From contig JADLFN010000015.1 of assembly GCA_020845475.1 (NCBI GenBank), positions 1 to 64,000 of the forward strand: 64,000 bases of DNA. The letters are read 5' to 3'. The DNA comes from Planctomycetota bacterium (GTDB lineage: Bacteria > Planctomycetota > UBA8742 > UBA2392). The position numbers and the translations under genes were made by a program. This document shows, piece by piece, positions 7,529 to 15,534 of the stretch. The notes under the pieces are model-generated. The model saw nothing but the letters and a program-made list of their open reading frames with translations. It was not told the origin of the DNA and made no database searches. Position 1 is the stretch's first letter; each line of letters starts with the position of its first letter.

Positions 7529-8989
7529 ATGGTGCCCCAAGAACCTGTCGCCCTGCAAACCGCCAACCGCGAACCGCTTACCGCGCGGGGCACGGCGTTC
7601 ATTGAAACCTTCGGCTGCCAGATGAACGTGCTTGATTCCGAGCTTGCGGGTGCGACGCTTTCCGAAGTCGGTTTCAACGTCAAGGCCGCCAACGCCTCGG
7701 GGCGCGGCATGGGGGAGGCCGACGTCATCATGGTCAACACCTGCTCCGTGCGCGAACACGCCGAGCAGAAAGCCTATTCGTTTCTGGGCCGCGCTTATCG
7801 CTTGAAGAAGCAGAACCCGGAGCTCGTGATCGCCGTGCTCGGCTGCATGGCGCAAAAAGAGGGCGCGCTGATTTTCAAACGTGCGCCCTATGTGGACATC
7901 GTCGCAGGCACGCAGCATTTCACGAAGATCGACGAATACGTGGCGCGCGTAAAGAGCAAGCGCGAGCGCATTCTGGCCATTGGCCGCGACGACGAAGTCG
8001 TCAGCGCCAAGCGCTACCGCATCCGCGACGGACGCCACTCGCTGCAAGTTGCCGTGATGCGCGGCTGCGACCACCACTGCACCTTCTGCGTGGTGCCCAA
8101 CACGCGCGGCATGGAGCAGAGCAAGCCCTTCGACGATGTGGTGAAGGAGTGCGAAATCCTCGTGGGCGGCGGCGCACGCGAGATCACGCTGCTCGGGCAA
8201 AATATCGACAGCTACGGCAAGCGGCTCACGCCGCGCCGCACGCTGGCAGAGTTGCTGCACGCCGTGGCGAAAGTTCCGGGCCTTGATCGCCTGCGCTTCA
8301 TCACCAGCCACCCGGCCGATTTGAAGCCCGAATTGTTCAACGCGTTCAAAGAGATTCCGAATCTCATGCCTTACCTGCATTTTCCCGCGCAGAGCGGCTC
8401 TGACCGCATTCTGCGCGCCATGCGGCGCGGCTACACGTTTGACGACTACATGCGGCTCGTGGACAAAGCGCGCGAGGCCTGCCCGGAAATCGGGCTTGCC
8501 GGCGACACCATCGTGGGCTTCCCCACGGAAACGGACACAGATTTCGAGCGCACGCTCGAGCTGCACCGCCGCGCGGAATACCAGAACGCGTTCGTGTTCA
8601 CCTATTCGCACCGGGAGTTCACGCCCGCCGAAAAGATGGAGCTCAAGGACGACGTGCCCGAACACGTCAAGAACGAGCGCGTGAATGAGCTCTTGCGCGT
8701 GCAACGCGAAGTCAGCGAGCGCGTGCTGGCGCGGCACGTGGGCAAGACGATGCCGGTGTTGTTCGATCGAAAGGACCCTGCTACGGATCCCGTGCTTCGT
8801 GTTTCGGAAAGCACGGAGGCGGGTTTTGCGGCGAAGCACGAAGCACGAATCACGAAACACGGTCTCTCCGGTCGCTCGCCGCAGAACCTGCCGGTACACG
8901 TGAACGCCGGCCGCGACCTGACAGGCGAAATCGCCGAGGTGCGCATCACGCGCGCCACGGGCTTGGCGCTTTATGGCGAGTTGTGCTAG
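7529..8989 (+). CDS. miaB: tRNA-2-methylthio-N6-dimethylallyladenosine synthase
   Basis: A 486-residue methylthiotransferase, MiaB type. It adds a methylthio group to position 37 of tRNAs that read UNN codons. The N-terminal UPF0004 domain has its cluster cysteines at 30, 72 and 106. The radical SAM cluster is MRGCDHHCTFC (Cys180, 184, 187). A TRAM RNA-binding domain ends the protein. The ATG at 7529 is preferred over an in-frame start further up because the upstream residues overlap the divergent gene and are not conserved. Within the TRAM domain (about residues 421-445) an inverted heptamer array is translated as KHEARITKH, an insertion the family lacks. Confidence 0.95.
   Translation: MVPQEPVALQTANREPLTARGTAFIETFGCQMNVLDSELAGATLSEVGFNVKAANASGRGMGEADVIMVNTCSVREHAEQKAYSFLGRAYRLKKQNPELVIAVLGCMAQKEGALIFKRAPYVDIVAGTQHFTKIDEYVARVKSKRERILAIGRDDEVVSAKRYRIRDGRHSLQVAVMRGCDHHCTFCVVPNTRGMEQSKPFDDVVKECEILVGGGAREITLLGQNIDSYGKRLTPRRTLAELLHAVAKVPGLDRLRFITSHPADLKPELFNAFKEIPNLMPYLHFPAQSGSDRILRAMRRGYTFDDYMRLVDKAREACPEIGLAGDTIVGFPTETDTDFERTLELHRRAEYQNAFVFTYSHREFTPAEKMELKDDVPEHVKNERVNELLRVQREVSERVLARHVGKTMPVLFDRKDPATDPVLRVSESTEAGFAAKHEARITKHGLSGRSPQNLPVHVNAGRDLTGEIAEVRITRATGLALYGELC
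8790..8862. repeat. Inverted heptamer array (GCACGAA) inside miaB
   Basis: The right arm (8836-8862) is GCACGAA, GCACGAA, TCACGAA, ACACGG. The left arm (8790-8807) is the complementary CCGTGCTTCGTGTTTCGG. The pair can form a hairpin. The reading frame of miaB passes through unbroken. Confidence 0.88.
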
Positions 8990-9055
8990 TCGGAAACGTC
9001 GGGCAGGGGCCAATCGGCATAGGCAGGCAGCCCGTGCCAATAAGTGGAGAGCATC

Positions 9056-9613
9056 ATGGCTGAACCGAAGAAAAAGGGCAGCATGCTCGTCAAGTTGCTC
9101 AAACTGTTTGTGCTGGTCGTGCTGCTTTGCGTAGCCGCGTTTGTGGGAGTGGGCTTGTTCGTGCTTGACGGCAAGTACGAAGTCGAGCGCAGCATCGTGA
9201 TCAACGCCGACTCCGACGATGTGCACAAGCAGGTGGGCGATTTGCGCCAGTGGCCCAACTGGCTGCCGTTTACGAAGCATGAGCCCACCATCGTTGTCAA
9301 AGTGGACAAGCCCACCGGCGCCGGCGCGCATCAGACCTGGACCGGCCAGGACGGTAAGGGCGAATTGACCTTCACGGCCTCCGATGAAGACAAAGGCATT
9401 GAGTACGACATGGTGTTTGACGACAAGTGGAAAAGCAAAGGCAAGCTGCTCTACGAGAAGTCGGGTGACGGCACCAAAGTAACCTGGCACATGACGGGCC
9501 AGAACGACGACTTCGTGGGCAAGTACTTTGCCGCGCTCATGCCCAACATGGTCGGGCCCATGTTCGAGGAAGGCCTGGCCGACTTGAAAAAGAAAGTCGA
9601 AGAGAAGAAGTAG
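9056..9613 (+). CDS. Membrane-anchored SRPBCC family protein
   Basis: A 185-residue protein with an N-terminal signal anchor (about 11-35, LLKLFVLVVLLCVAAFVGVG) and a polyketide-cyclase/START-like (SRPBCC) domain. The domain opens with the typical VERSIVINADSDDVHKQVGDLRQWPNWLPF (first part shown only as family hallmark WPNW) and ends in a long amphipathic helix (GPMFEEGLADLKKKVEEKK). Such domains bind hydrophobic ligands; the ligand is unknown. The start ATG at 9056 follows GGAGAG at good spacing. It is 66 nt behind miaB on the same strand. Confidence 0.85.
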   Translation: MAEPKKKGSMLVKLLKLFVLVVLLCVAAFVGVGLFVLDGKYEVERSIVINADSDDVHKQVGDLRQWPNWLPFTKHEPTIVVKVDKPTGAGAHQTWTGQDGKGELTFTASDEDKGIEYDMVFDDKWKSKGKLLYEKSGDGTKVTWHMTGQNDDFVGKYFAALMPNMVGPMFEEGLADLKKKVEEKK

Positions 9614-9739
9614 GGAGTTTCAGGAGTTGGGTCTAGTATCTTGGGCATTGCGCGCCGGTCGAAAGATCGGCGCGCGTCGTTCAACACGGTTGTGTCAGGT
9701 CTCGGGTGTTTGCAACGGCGCGTAGCCGAGCAGATCTAG

Positions 9740-9788
9740 CCCAAGACCCAAGACCCAAGACCCAAGACCCAAGACCCAATACCCAGTC
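9740..9788. repeat. Heptamer array (CCCAAGA)x5
   Basis: Five perfect CCCAAGA units, then CCCAATA and CCCAGTC, end two bases before the stop codon of the minus-strand gene at 9790. It lies in the convergent spacer after the SRPBCC gene. There is no inverted partner. Confidence 0.95.
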
Positions 9789-9789
9789 A

Positions 9790-12700
9790 CTACCCGCCAC
9801 CGCCGGCGACGACCGTGATCTGTCGGTTGACCGAGAACTGCCCGAACCACTCCACGCTTTCCCGCACCATGCGCCACTGCATGTTGTATTGGCCCGCCGT
9901 CGCCGGCGCCTTCACCGTGAACGTGAACGTGTACGTGTCGCCGGGCCGCACTTCCTGCCCTGCGGCAATGGCCACGCGTGAGAGGTTCCAGGTGTTGTTG
10001 TCCTGCGGGTTCTGCGAGCCGAGTTTCCAGGGCTGGCTGCCTGCGCTCGTCCAGGTGGTAGAGCCGGCGTTTTTCACCGTCACGGTCACTTCGTAATCCT
10101 GGCCTGCGGTCATGGTGGTGGGGGCGCTGAACGAGATCATCTGCGCGAAATTGCCCTGGATGTCTTCACGAATCTCAAGCGAAAGCGCCACGCCCGCTGT
10201 CCCGTTAGGCACGGGGTTACCGGTCGTGTCCAGCCGTTTGTACATCGGGCTTTGCGGCACGTAGAAGTGATACATGCCCGCGGGCACGGTCAGCGCAAAG
10301 TTGCCGTTCGCATCGGTTTGCGTCTGGAACAGGTTGCCGTCTTTGCCCGCCACGCCCGTGGGTTCAATGTGCGCGCGCACGAATGATTGCGGCACCGGCG
10401 AACCCGTGAGCGAATCCAGCACCGAGCCGCTCAGCGGATAGCCAGCTTCCAGCGCCAGCGTGAACTCGCGCGAGGGTTCTTCCTTCAGGTTATTGAAGTT
10501 CACGTAGCCGATCTGCGAGCCGTAGAGCGCCACGACTTGATAGTTGCGCTGCCAGTGGAAGTTGATGAATTTCACGCCCTGCGCATCGGTCGTGCCCAGG
10601 TCAAAGTGCTGCTTCCAGTCGTCTGGATTTGAGCTGTCGTTCTCGTTGCGGTAGGCGTGCACGTGCGCGCCGGGCTGCGGCTGGCCCGCGTTCGTTACAA
10701 TGATGCGGATTTCATTGGCGCCCACGAGCTGCAACTGCAGCAACTCGGGGTCAGCGCCTTCGATCTTCACGACTTTCTGCTCGAGGTAATAGCTGGTCTT
10801 GAACGCGCTGATCGTGTATTCGCCCTCGCGCAACTGGCCGAATTCGAAGTAGCCGTGAGTGTCGGTTTGCGCGCTTTGCGCCCACTTGTTGTTCTTGTCC
10901 TTGCTCAGGCCCACGCCCTCCAGGCCGTTGCCTTCGCTGTCGCGCACGTAGCCCTTGATCATGAACGCGCGTTCGAGCTGCACTTCAATCGTGTCGCCAT
11001 CCTTAGCCGCGTCGAGCGATTGGCGCGAAAGCGTGGCTGTGAAATAGCGCGGGTGAACAAACGTGATTTCGTAGCTCACGCCATTGAGCAACTGCACCTG
11101 CGATTCAAAGCGGCCCTCGGGAATATCCAGGTTGAACGAATAGGGCTTGGGCATCTCGATGCCCTGCGGCGGCGTGCCGTAAAGCGGTGTGACCGTGACG
11201 GCCACGCCATTGGCGGTTTCCGCGGGCACCGTAACGACGCGAATCGTGAGCTTGCGGTCGTACTTGGCCTCAAAAGCCTCGCACTCGAAGTTGACGGTAA
11301 CAGCGGCGCCGAATTTCAGGTTCAACTCGCGCGGCGCGGGCAAGTAATAGTAGGCCTTGCCGTCCGTGGTGAACACGGGCAGTTGGCGCACCTGGTCGTC
11401 GTTGATCGGGAACTGGTTGACAATCTTGACGTTATGCTTGCCGGGATCAACGCCCGCGAGCGTGAACTGGCCTTCGGCATTGGTGGCCGTCACGTTCTTG
11501 CCGTCGAGCGCGATGGTTACGTTCGCCAGTGGCCCGCCGCCTTTGGCCGTGACAACGCCCGTCACAGACGCGGCTACCGTAAGCTTGAGTTTGACCGGGG
11601 CGATTTCGGTTTCCGGCGCGACCGCAAAGCTCTGCGGGTTGCTGGCCAGGCCCTCGGCGGTGTGGGCGGTTAGTTGGGCGTTTCCGGCGCCAAAACCATC
11701 GAAGAAGAAAGTGCCATCGGCCTCAACGTTGACGGTGCGCGAGTTGATCTCGGCGCGGCCTTCGAAGTAGCGGCATGTCACGCTCGCGCCGGTAACGGGT
11801 TCGTCCTTTTCGTTCACGACCACGCCCTTGAGCGTGCCTTCCTTCAAGAGCTGCACTTTGACGTCGCGGTCGTTGGCGAGCACGGTCTTGCTTTGGGGGG
11901 CGTAGCCCTTGGCCGTGATGCGCAGGGCGACATCATTGGAGTGGATGCGGTCTTTCACGAGGTCGAACACGAACTTGCCGCCTTCGTCCGTTTCGACGCT
12001 CATGTTCTCCAGCAGGCTGGCCACGTTGGCCCCGGCAATGCCTTTGCCGGTTTTGTCGGTCACGATGCCTTCGATGCCCTGGGCTTTGTCGAGCACGATG
12101 CTGATTTCGCGTTCATCGCGCTTGAAGTCGAAAATCTGCGACTGGTAGGGGGCGTAGCCGCTCGATTTCACGACGAATTGGTAAAGGTAATCGTTGGCGA
12201 CTTTGAGTTGGAATTCGCCGAGGCTATCGGTCGTGAACGAGAACGCGTTGGTGGGGGTGGCGCCCTGCGCGCCCTGACGGCTCGATTGTTTGACTTCGAC
12301 TTTGACGTTGGCAGCCGCGCCGCCGCGTTTGAGGCGAGCTTTGCCGGAAACGCGCACGGCGCTTGAGAGTTTGAGCGCGATCTCGCTGCCCTTGGGGTCG
12401 AGAGCGGGGACGGACACGGTTTCAAAAAGGTCGGCGTAGCCGGGTGCGGTGACGACGACACTTGATGAAGTTGGTCTTGCCTTTACTCGCCCGCCGCCAC
12501 GGATTGCGCCTGTTTCAGTGTCATCGAGCTCCCGTTCCTTCCAAACCGCAATACCGAACTTGTTCGTGCGCTTGACTGTTTCCGCCATGCCCGGCTTGAG
12601 CTTGACGTCGCCGCCTTCGTTTTCGAGTTCGGTTTCGCGCATGGGGAAATAGACGCTGGCACCGGGCAGGGGCCGGTCGTCGTGTTTGTCGCTTACGCGG

Positions 12701-13086
12701 ATGATCAGGTAGCCCTTGACCGGGCCGCTGATTTCTTCGAGGTCGATGTTGGCAGGTTCAGCGCTTTCATCGCCTGGCTTGGCTGCTTCGCTGCCATTGC
12801 CACCATTGCTTCCGGCCGCCGCGGAGTCTTCTTTGGTTCCGCCGGTCTTTACCGTTGAGCTCTCGCCGGCGCTTCGGGCCCCAGTGCCGCTTTCCGCATC
12901 TTGATCGCTCTGCGTCTCTGCGCCTCTGCGTGAGCTGCCTTCTTCACCGGGGCGCAATGTTTTGCCGCCGCGCTTCAGCGGGTTGAGCACGATGAACGCG
13001 CCCGCCAGCAGCACCAGCGCGAGCATGGCGACGCCCGCGAGAACTACGAATTTACGGGACTTCGTTTGGTCACGGTCAGCCGGCAT
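9790..13086 (-). CDS. Anchored carboxypeptidase-regulatory-like adhesin
   Basis: A 1098-residue surface-type protein. An N-terminal membrane anchor (about 11-34, FVVLAGVAMLALVLLAGAFIVL) is followed by a charged linker and then seven or more Ig-like carboxypeptidase regulatory-like domains. These are recognised by repeated patterns such as GKGIAGANVAS, VTDKTG and TDAQG. A C-terminal NBR1-type Ig domain holds GQDYEVTVTVKNAGSTTWT and later RPGDTYTF. Such proteins usually act in binding or as structural surface components. The linker includes SRRGAETQS, encoded by an 8-bp repeat (12909-12932). The ATG at 13086 follows AGGAG. Confidence 0.85.
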   Translation of the reverse strand: MPADRDQTKSRKFVVLAGVAMLALVLLAGAFIVLNPLKRGGKTLRPGEEGSSRRGAETQSDQDAESGTGARSAGESSTVKTGGTKEDSAAAGSNGGNGSEAAKPGDESAEPANIDLEEISGPVKGYLIIRVSDKHDDRPLPGASVYFPMRETELENEGGDVKLKPGMAETVKRTNKFGIAVWKERELDDTETGAIRGGGRVKARPTSSSVVVTAPGYADLFETVSVPALDPKGSEIALKLSSAVRVSGKARLKRGGAAANVKVEVKQSSRQGAQGATPTNAFSFTTDSLGEFQLKVANDYLYQFVVKSSGYAPYQSQIFDFKRDEREISIVLDKAQGIEGIVTDKTGKGIAGANVASLLENMSVETDEGGKFVFDLVKDRIHSNDVALRITAKGYAPQSKTVLANDRDVKVQLLKEGTLKGVVVNEKDEPVTGASVTCRYFEGRAEINSRTVNVEADGTFFFDGFGAGNAQLTAHTAEGLASNPQSFAVAPETEIAPVKLKLTVAASVTGVVTAKGGGPLANVTIALDGKNVTATNAEGQFTLAGVDPGKHNVKIVNQFPINDDQVRQLPVFTTDGKAYYYLPAPRELNLKFGAAVTVNFECEAFEAKYDRKLTIRVVTVPAETANGVAVTVTPLYGTPPQGIEMPKPYSFNLDIPEGRFESQVQLLNGVSYEITFVHPRYFTATLSRQSLDAAKDGDTIEVQLERAFMIKGYVRDSEGNGLEGVGLSKDKNNKWAQSAQTDTHGYFEFGQLREGEYTISAFKTSYYLEQKVVKIEGADPELLQLQLVGANEIRIIVTNAGQPQPGAHVHAYRNENDSSNPDDWKQHFDLGTTDAQGVKFINFHWQRNYQVVALYGSQIGYVNFNNLKEEPSREFTLALEAGYPLSGSVLDSLTGSPVPQSFVRAHIEPTGVAGKDGNLFQTQTDANGNFALTVPAGMYHFYVPQSPMYKRLDTTGNPVPNGTAGVALSLEIREDIQGNFAQMISFSAPTTMTAGQDYEVTVTVKNAGSTTWTSAGSQPWKLGSQNPQDNNTWNLSRVAIAAGQEVRPGDTYTFTFTVKAPATAGQYNMQWRMVRESVEWFGQFSVNRQITVVAGGGG
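12909..12932. repeat. 8-bp repeat array (TCTGCGNN)x3 in coding sequence
   Basis: Three consecutive 8-bp units, TCTGCGTC, TCTGCGCC, TCTGCGTG. On the minus strand they encode RRGAETQ in the linker after the membrane anchor of the adhesin gene. Confidence 0.8.
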
Positions 13087-13180
13087 GCAGCTCCTGATGG
13101 CTCAAACGGCGCGAACAGTGTAGTGGGGGCGCTTTCCGCATTCCAATACGGATTGTGGTTTGATCAGGCGAATACAAAAA

Positions 13181-13303
13181 ACGGTTCACCACAGAGTTCA
13201 CAGAGCGCACAGAGTAAGACAAAGAACTCAAGGGCAACTGCAATGCGACCCGCTTGGAGCCTTAGCTGTTCTCTGTGAACTCTGTGTGCTCTGTGGTGAA
13301 CCG
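13181..13303. repeat. Inverted 9-bp repeat array (CACAGAGNN)
   Basis: The left arm (13181-13216) has ACGGTTCACC then three 9-bp units starting CACAGAG. The right arm (13269-13303) is the near reverse complement, ending GTGGTGAACCG. This is the only structure I see in the 333-nt divergent spacer 13087-13419, apart from whatever promoter drives the adhesin and the bL31 genes. Confidence 0.92.
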
Positions 13304-13419
13304 CAGTTGCTGGTGCCTTGCGCAACGCGCCGCCATCCGTACACTTCCCCGCCCTGATGTCCGCCGAGGAGGGCCCGGCCACTTTGGCTCGGTTCCGAGG
13401 GGACGAGAGCGAGACCACC

Positions 13420-13824
13420 ATGCAGGCCGACATCCATCCAAAGGTTTTCCTGTGCGAAGTGAGCTGCACCTGCGGCAATAAATTCCACATCAAATTCAAG
13501 AAGGAAACGCTGTCCGTTGACATCTGCAGCGGCTGCCACCCCTTCTACACCGGCACCCAGAAGTTCGTGGACAGCGCAGGCCGCGTCGATGCCTTCACCA
13601 AGCGCTTCGCCTGGGACAAAGACAAAGCCAAGGTCAAAGCCACGCAGAAGCTCGACATCAAGAAGGTCGCGGCTCCCAAGGAAGACCTCAAGACCGCGCT
13701 CGAGCGCAAGCGCCTGCTGGGCGCCAACCGCGAGATCATTGTGCCGGTCGAAGAGAAGGAAGAGCGCAAGGGGCGCGGCGGGCCCGGTGGCCCCGGCGGC
13801 GGAGGCCGTGGTCGCGGACGTTAG
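13420..13824 (+). CDS. rpmE: Ribosomal protein bL31 with long C-terminal tail
   Basis: Large-subunit ribosomal protein bL31, zinc-binding (C+) form. It starts MQADIHP; the paired cysteines are in CTCGN and ICSGCHPFYTG, followed by the family motif QKFVDSAGRVDAF. The start at 13420 is fixed by homology. Normal bL31 is about 70-80 residues. This one has 134, with an extra lysine-rich helix-like region (about 65-118) and a glycine/arginine end (GRGGPGGPGGGGRGRGR). Such RG-rich tails usually contact RNA; that is inference. It precedes prfA by 85 nt, a common bacterial pairing. Confidence 0.93.
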   Translation: MQADIHPKVFLCEVSCTCGNKFHIKFKKETLSVDICSGCHPFYTGTQKFVDSAGRVDAFTKRFAWDKDKAKVKATQKLDIKKVAAPKEDLKTALERKRLLGANREIIVPVEEKEERKGRGGPGGPGGGGRGRGR

Positions 13825-13909
13825 CTTGATCAACCAGAGCGTGGCAGGGCGCAAGCCCGGCCACGCTTTTCATTTGGCTCACGCAAACGCTGATTTCCGG
13901 GAGTAAGCC

Positions 13910-14989
13910 ATGGTTGTTCTTGACATGCTCAAAAAGCGCGCGGCCCGCTACGCGGAGCTGACCAAATCTATTGAAGACCCCGCCGTTTACGGCAACCAGG
14001 CGCTGTTCAAGGAAGTCCAGCGCGAGCGCGGCCAGCTCAAGGAGCAGGCCGAGATTTTTGAGCGCCTGAGCAAGCTCGAAGCCCAGATCAAGGGCGACGA
14101 GGAAATCATGGCCGACAAAGCCAGCGACGCCGAAATGCGCGCGATGGCCGAAGAGGAACTCAAAGAGCTCAAGCCGCAGTTCGAGGCCATGTCCACTGAA
14201 GCCGAGGACATGCTCGTGCTCGAGGACGCCAGCGACTCGCGCAACTGCATCCTCGAAATCCGCGGCGCGGAAGGGGGCGACGAAGCCACGCTGTTCGCGC
14301 GCGAGCTGATGGAAATGTACGCGCGTTTCTGCACGCAGCACAAGTTCAAGCTGCAGATCATGGACGAAGTGGAAAGCGAAGTCGGCGGCGTGAAGTCAGG
14401 AACCTACGCGATATCCGGCGACAACGTGTGGAAGTGGTTCAAATATGAAGCCGGCGGCCATCGCGTGCAGCGCGTGCCGGCCACGGAGACGCAGGGGCGT
14501 ATCCACACTTCGCTTGCCACAGTCGCGGTGCTGCCGGAAGTAGAAGAGGTGGATATCAAGATCAACGAGGCGGATCTGGATATCCAGGCGGCGAGATCAG
14601 GCGGCCCCGGCGGCCAGAACGTGAACAAGACGGCCTCGCGCTGCCAGATGCGGCATATTCCCACGGGCATTTTCGTCGATTGCCAGATGACGCCGAGCTT
14701 TCACAAGAACAAGGACGAAGCGATGCGCATCTTGCGCGCCAAGCTTTACGAACGCGAACAGGAACGCATCGCGGCCGAGCGCAAAGAGGCGCGCAGTGTG
14801 ATCGGATCGGGCAAGCGCGGCGAAAAAATCCGCACCTATAATTTTCCCCAGAGCCGTTGCACGGATCACCGCTGCAACGAGAATTTCGGCGTGGCGCAGG
14901 TGATGGAAGGCCGGCTTGATGACGTGATCTTCGCCCTGCGCAAGTGGGAGCGCACCGAGCGCCTGAAAGAAATGGCAAAGCAGGCGTAA
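13910..14989 (+). CDS. prfA: Peptide chain release factor 1
   Basis: RF1, 359 residues, full length. It recognises UAA and UAG stop codons and triggers peptide release. The codon-recognition tripeptide PAT (residues 190-192, in RVPATETQGRIHTS) marks RF1 rather than RF2. The catalytic GGQ is at 234-236 (SGGPGGQNVNKTASR). The C-terminal RTYNFPQSRCTDHR motif is present. The ATG at 13910 follows GGGAG. It lies downstream of rpmE, probably in one transcript. Confidence 0.97.
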   Translation: MVVLDMLKKRAARYAELTKSIEDPAVYGNQALFKEVQRERGQLKEQAEIFERLSKLEAQIKGDEEIMADKASDAEMRAMAEEELKELKPQFEAMSTEAEDMLVLEDASDSRNCILEIRGAEGGDEATLFARELMEMYARFCTQHKFKLQIMDEVESEVGGVKSGTYAISGDNVWKWFKYEAGGHRVQRVPATETQGRIHTSLATVAVLPEVEEVDIKINEADLDIQAARSGGPGGQNVNKTASRCQMRHIPTGIFVDCQMTPSFHKNKDEAMRILRAKLYEREQERIAAERKEARSVIGSGKRGEKIRTYNFPQSRCTDHRCNENFGVAQVMEGRLDDVIFALRKWERTERLKEMAKQA

Positions 14990-15044
14990 TGAGGAAATGC
15001 ACAGGCCGCGCTGCTATCATTCGCGCGGTCAACCGGAGAAAGCC

Positions 15045-15479
15045 ATGAGCGGCGGATACGACCCTAACCAGAATCCTTACCAGCAGCCGCAGGGCAACCA
15101 GCCGCCTCCGGGCTACGGACAGGCGCCGCAAGGCTACGGTCAGCAGCCGCAGGGCTACGGGCAGACGCCGCAAGGCTACGGCCAGCAACCCTACGCGCCG
15201 CAGCCGGGCTACCCTCCGCAGTATGCGCAACCCTACGGAATGCAGGCTCCGCCGGTGCCGGAAGGAATCCCGCCGCTGGTTCTTTGGGGTTTCATCCTGT
15301 CGCTACTTTGCTGTCCGCTGATTGGCGTCATTTTGTGCGCTGTTGGCTTGCCCGAGGCCAAGCGGCGCAATAATGGCGTGGGCCTGGCCTATGCGGGAAT
15401 CATCATCGGCATTGTCTGGATTGTGCTAAGCGTGCTGATGCAGATTGTGAATGCCGGCGCAAGCGCGTCTCGATTCTAA
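15045..15479 (+). CDS. DUF4190-like protein with GYGQxPQ repeats
   Basis: A 144-residue protein. Residues 1-70 are a Gln/Pro/Gly/Tyr-rich tail of tandem GYGQxPQ-type heptapeptides. Two membrane segments follow (about 78-103 and 113-135) around a KRRNNGVGLAYAG loop, as in DUF4190. The ATG at 15045 follows GGAG and matches the usual MSGGYDPNQ opening. This is the third protein of this plan in the window, smaller than the pair at 5.2-6.9 kb because it lacks their C-terminal domain. It lies 55 nt behind prfA. Function unknown. Confidence 0.78.
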   Translation: MSGGYDPNQNPYQQPQGNQPPPGYGQAPQGYGQQPQGYGQTPQGYGQQPYAPQPGYPPQYAQPYGMQAPPVPEGIPPLVLWGFILSLLCCPLIGVILCAVGLPEAKRRNNGVGLAYAGIIIGIVWIVLSVLMQIVNAGASASRF

Positions 15480-15498
15480 CCAACGGATTCAAGTACAG

Positions 15499-15534
15499 AC
15501 GGACGGGAGATATCCCGTCCGTTCTGCGCTTTTT
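15499..15534. terminator. Rho-independent terminator, plus strand
   Basis: A perfect 10-bp stem (ACGGACGGGA with TCCCGTCCGT) and GATA loop are followed by a T run at 15530-15534. It lies between convergent genes; the plus-strand gene ends 20 nt before it. Confidence 0.85.

Noticed and set aside
7523-9490. Minus-strand frame of 655 codons over miaB
   Set aside because: Shadow of high-GC codon use in miaB and the following gene, both of which are clearly coding on the plus strand.
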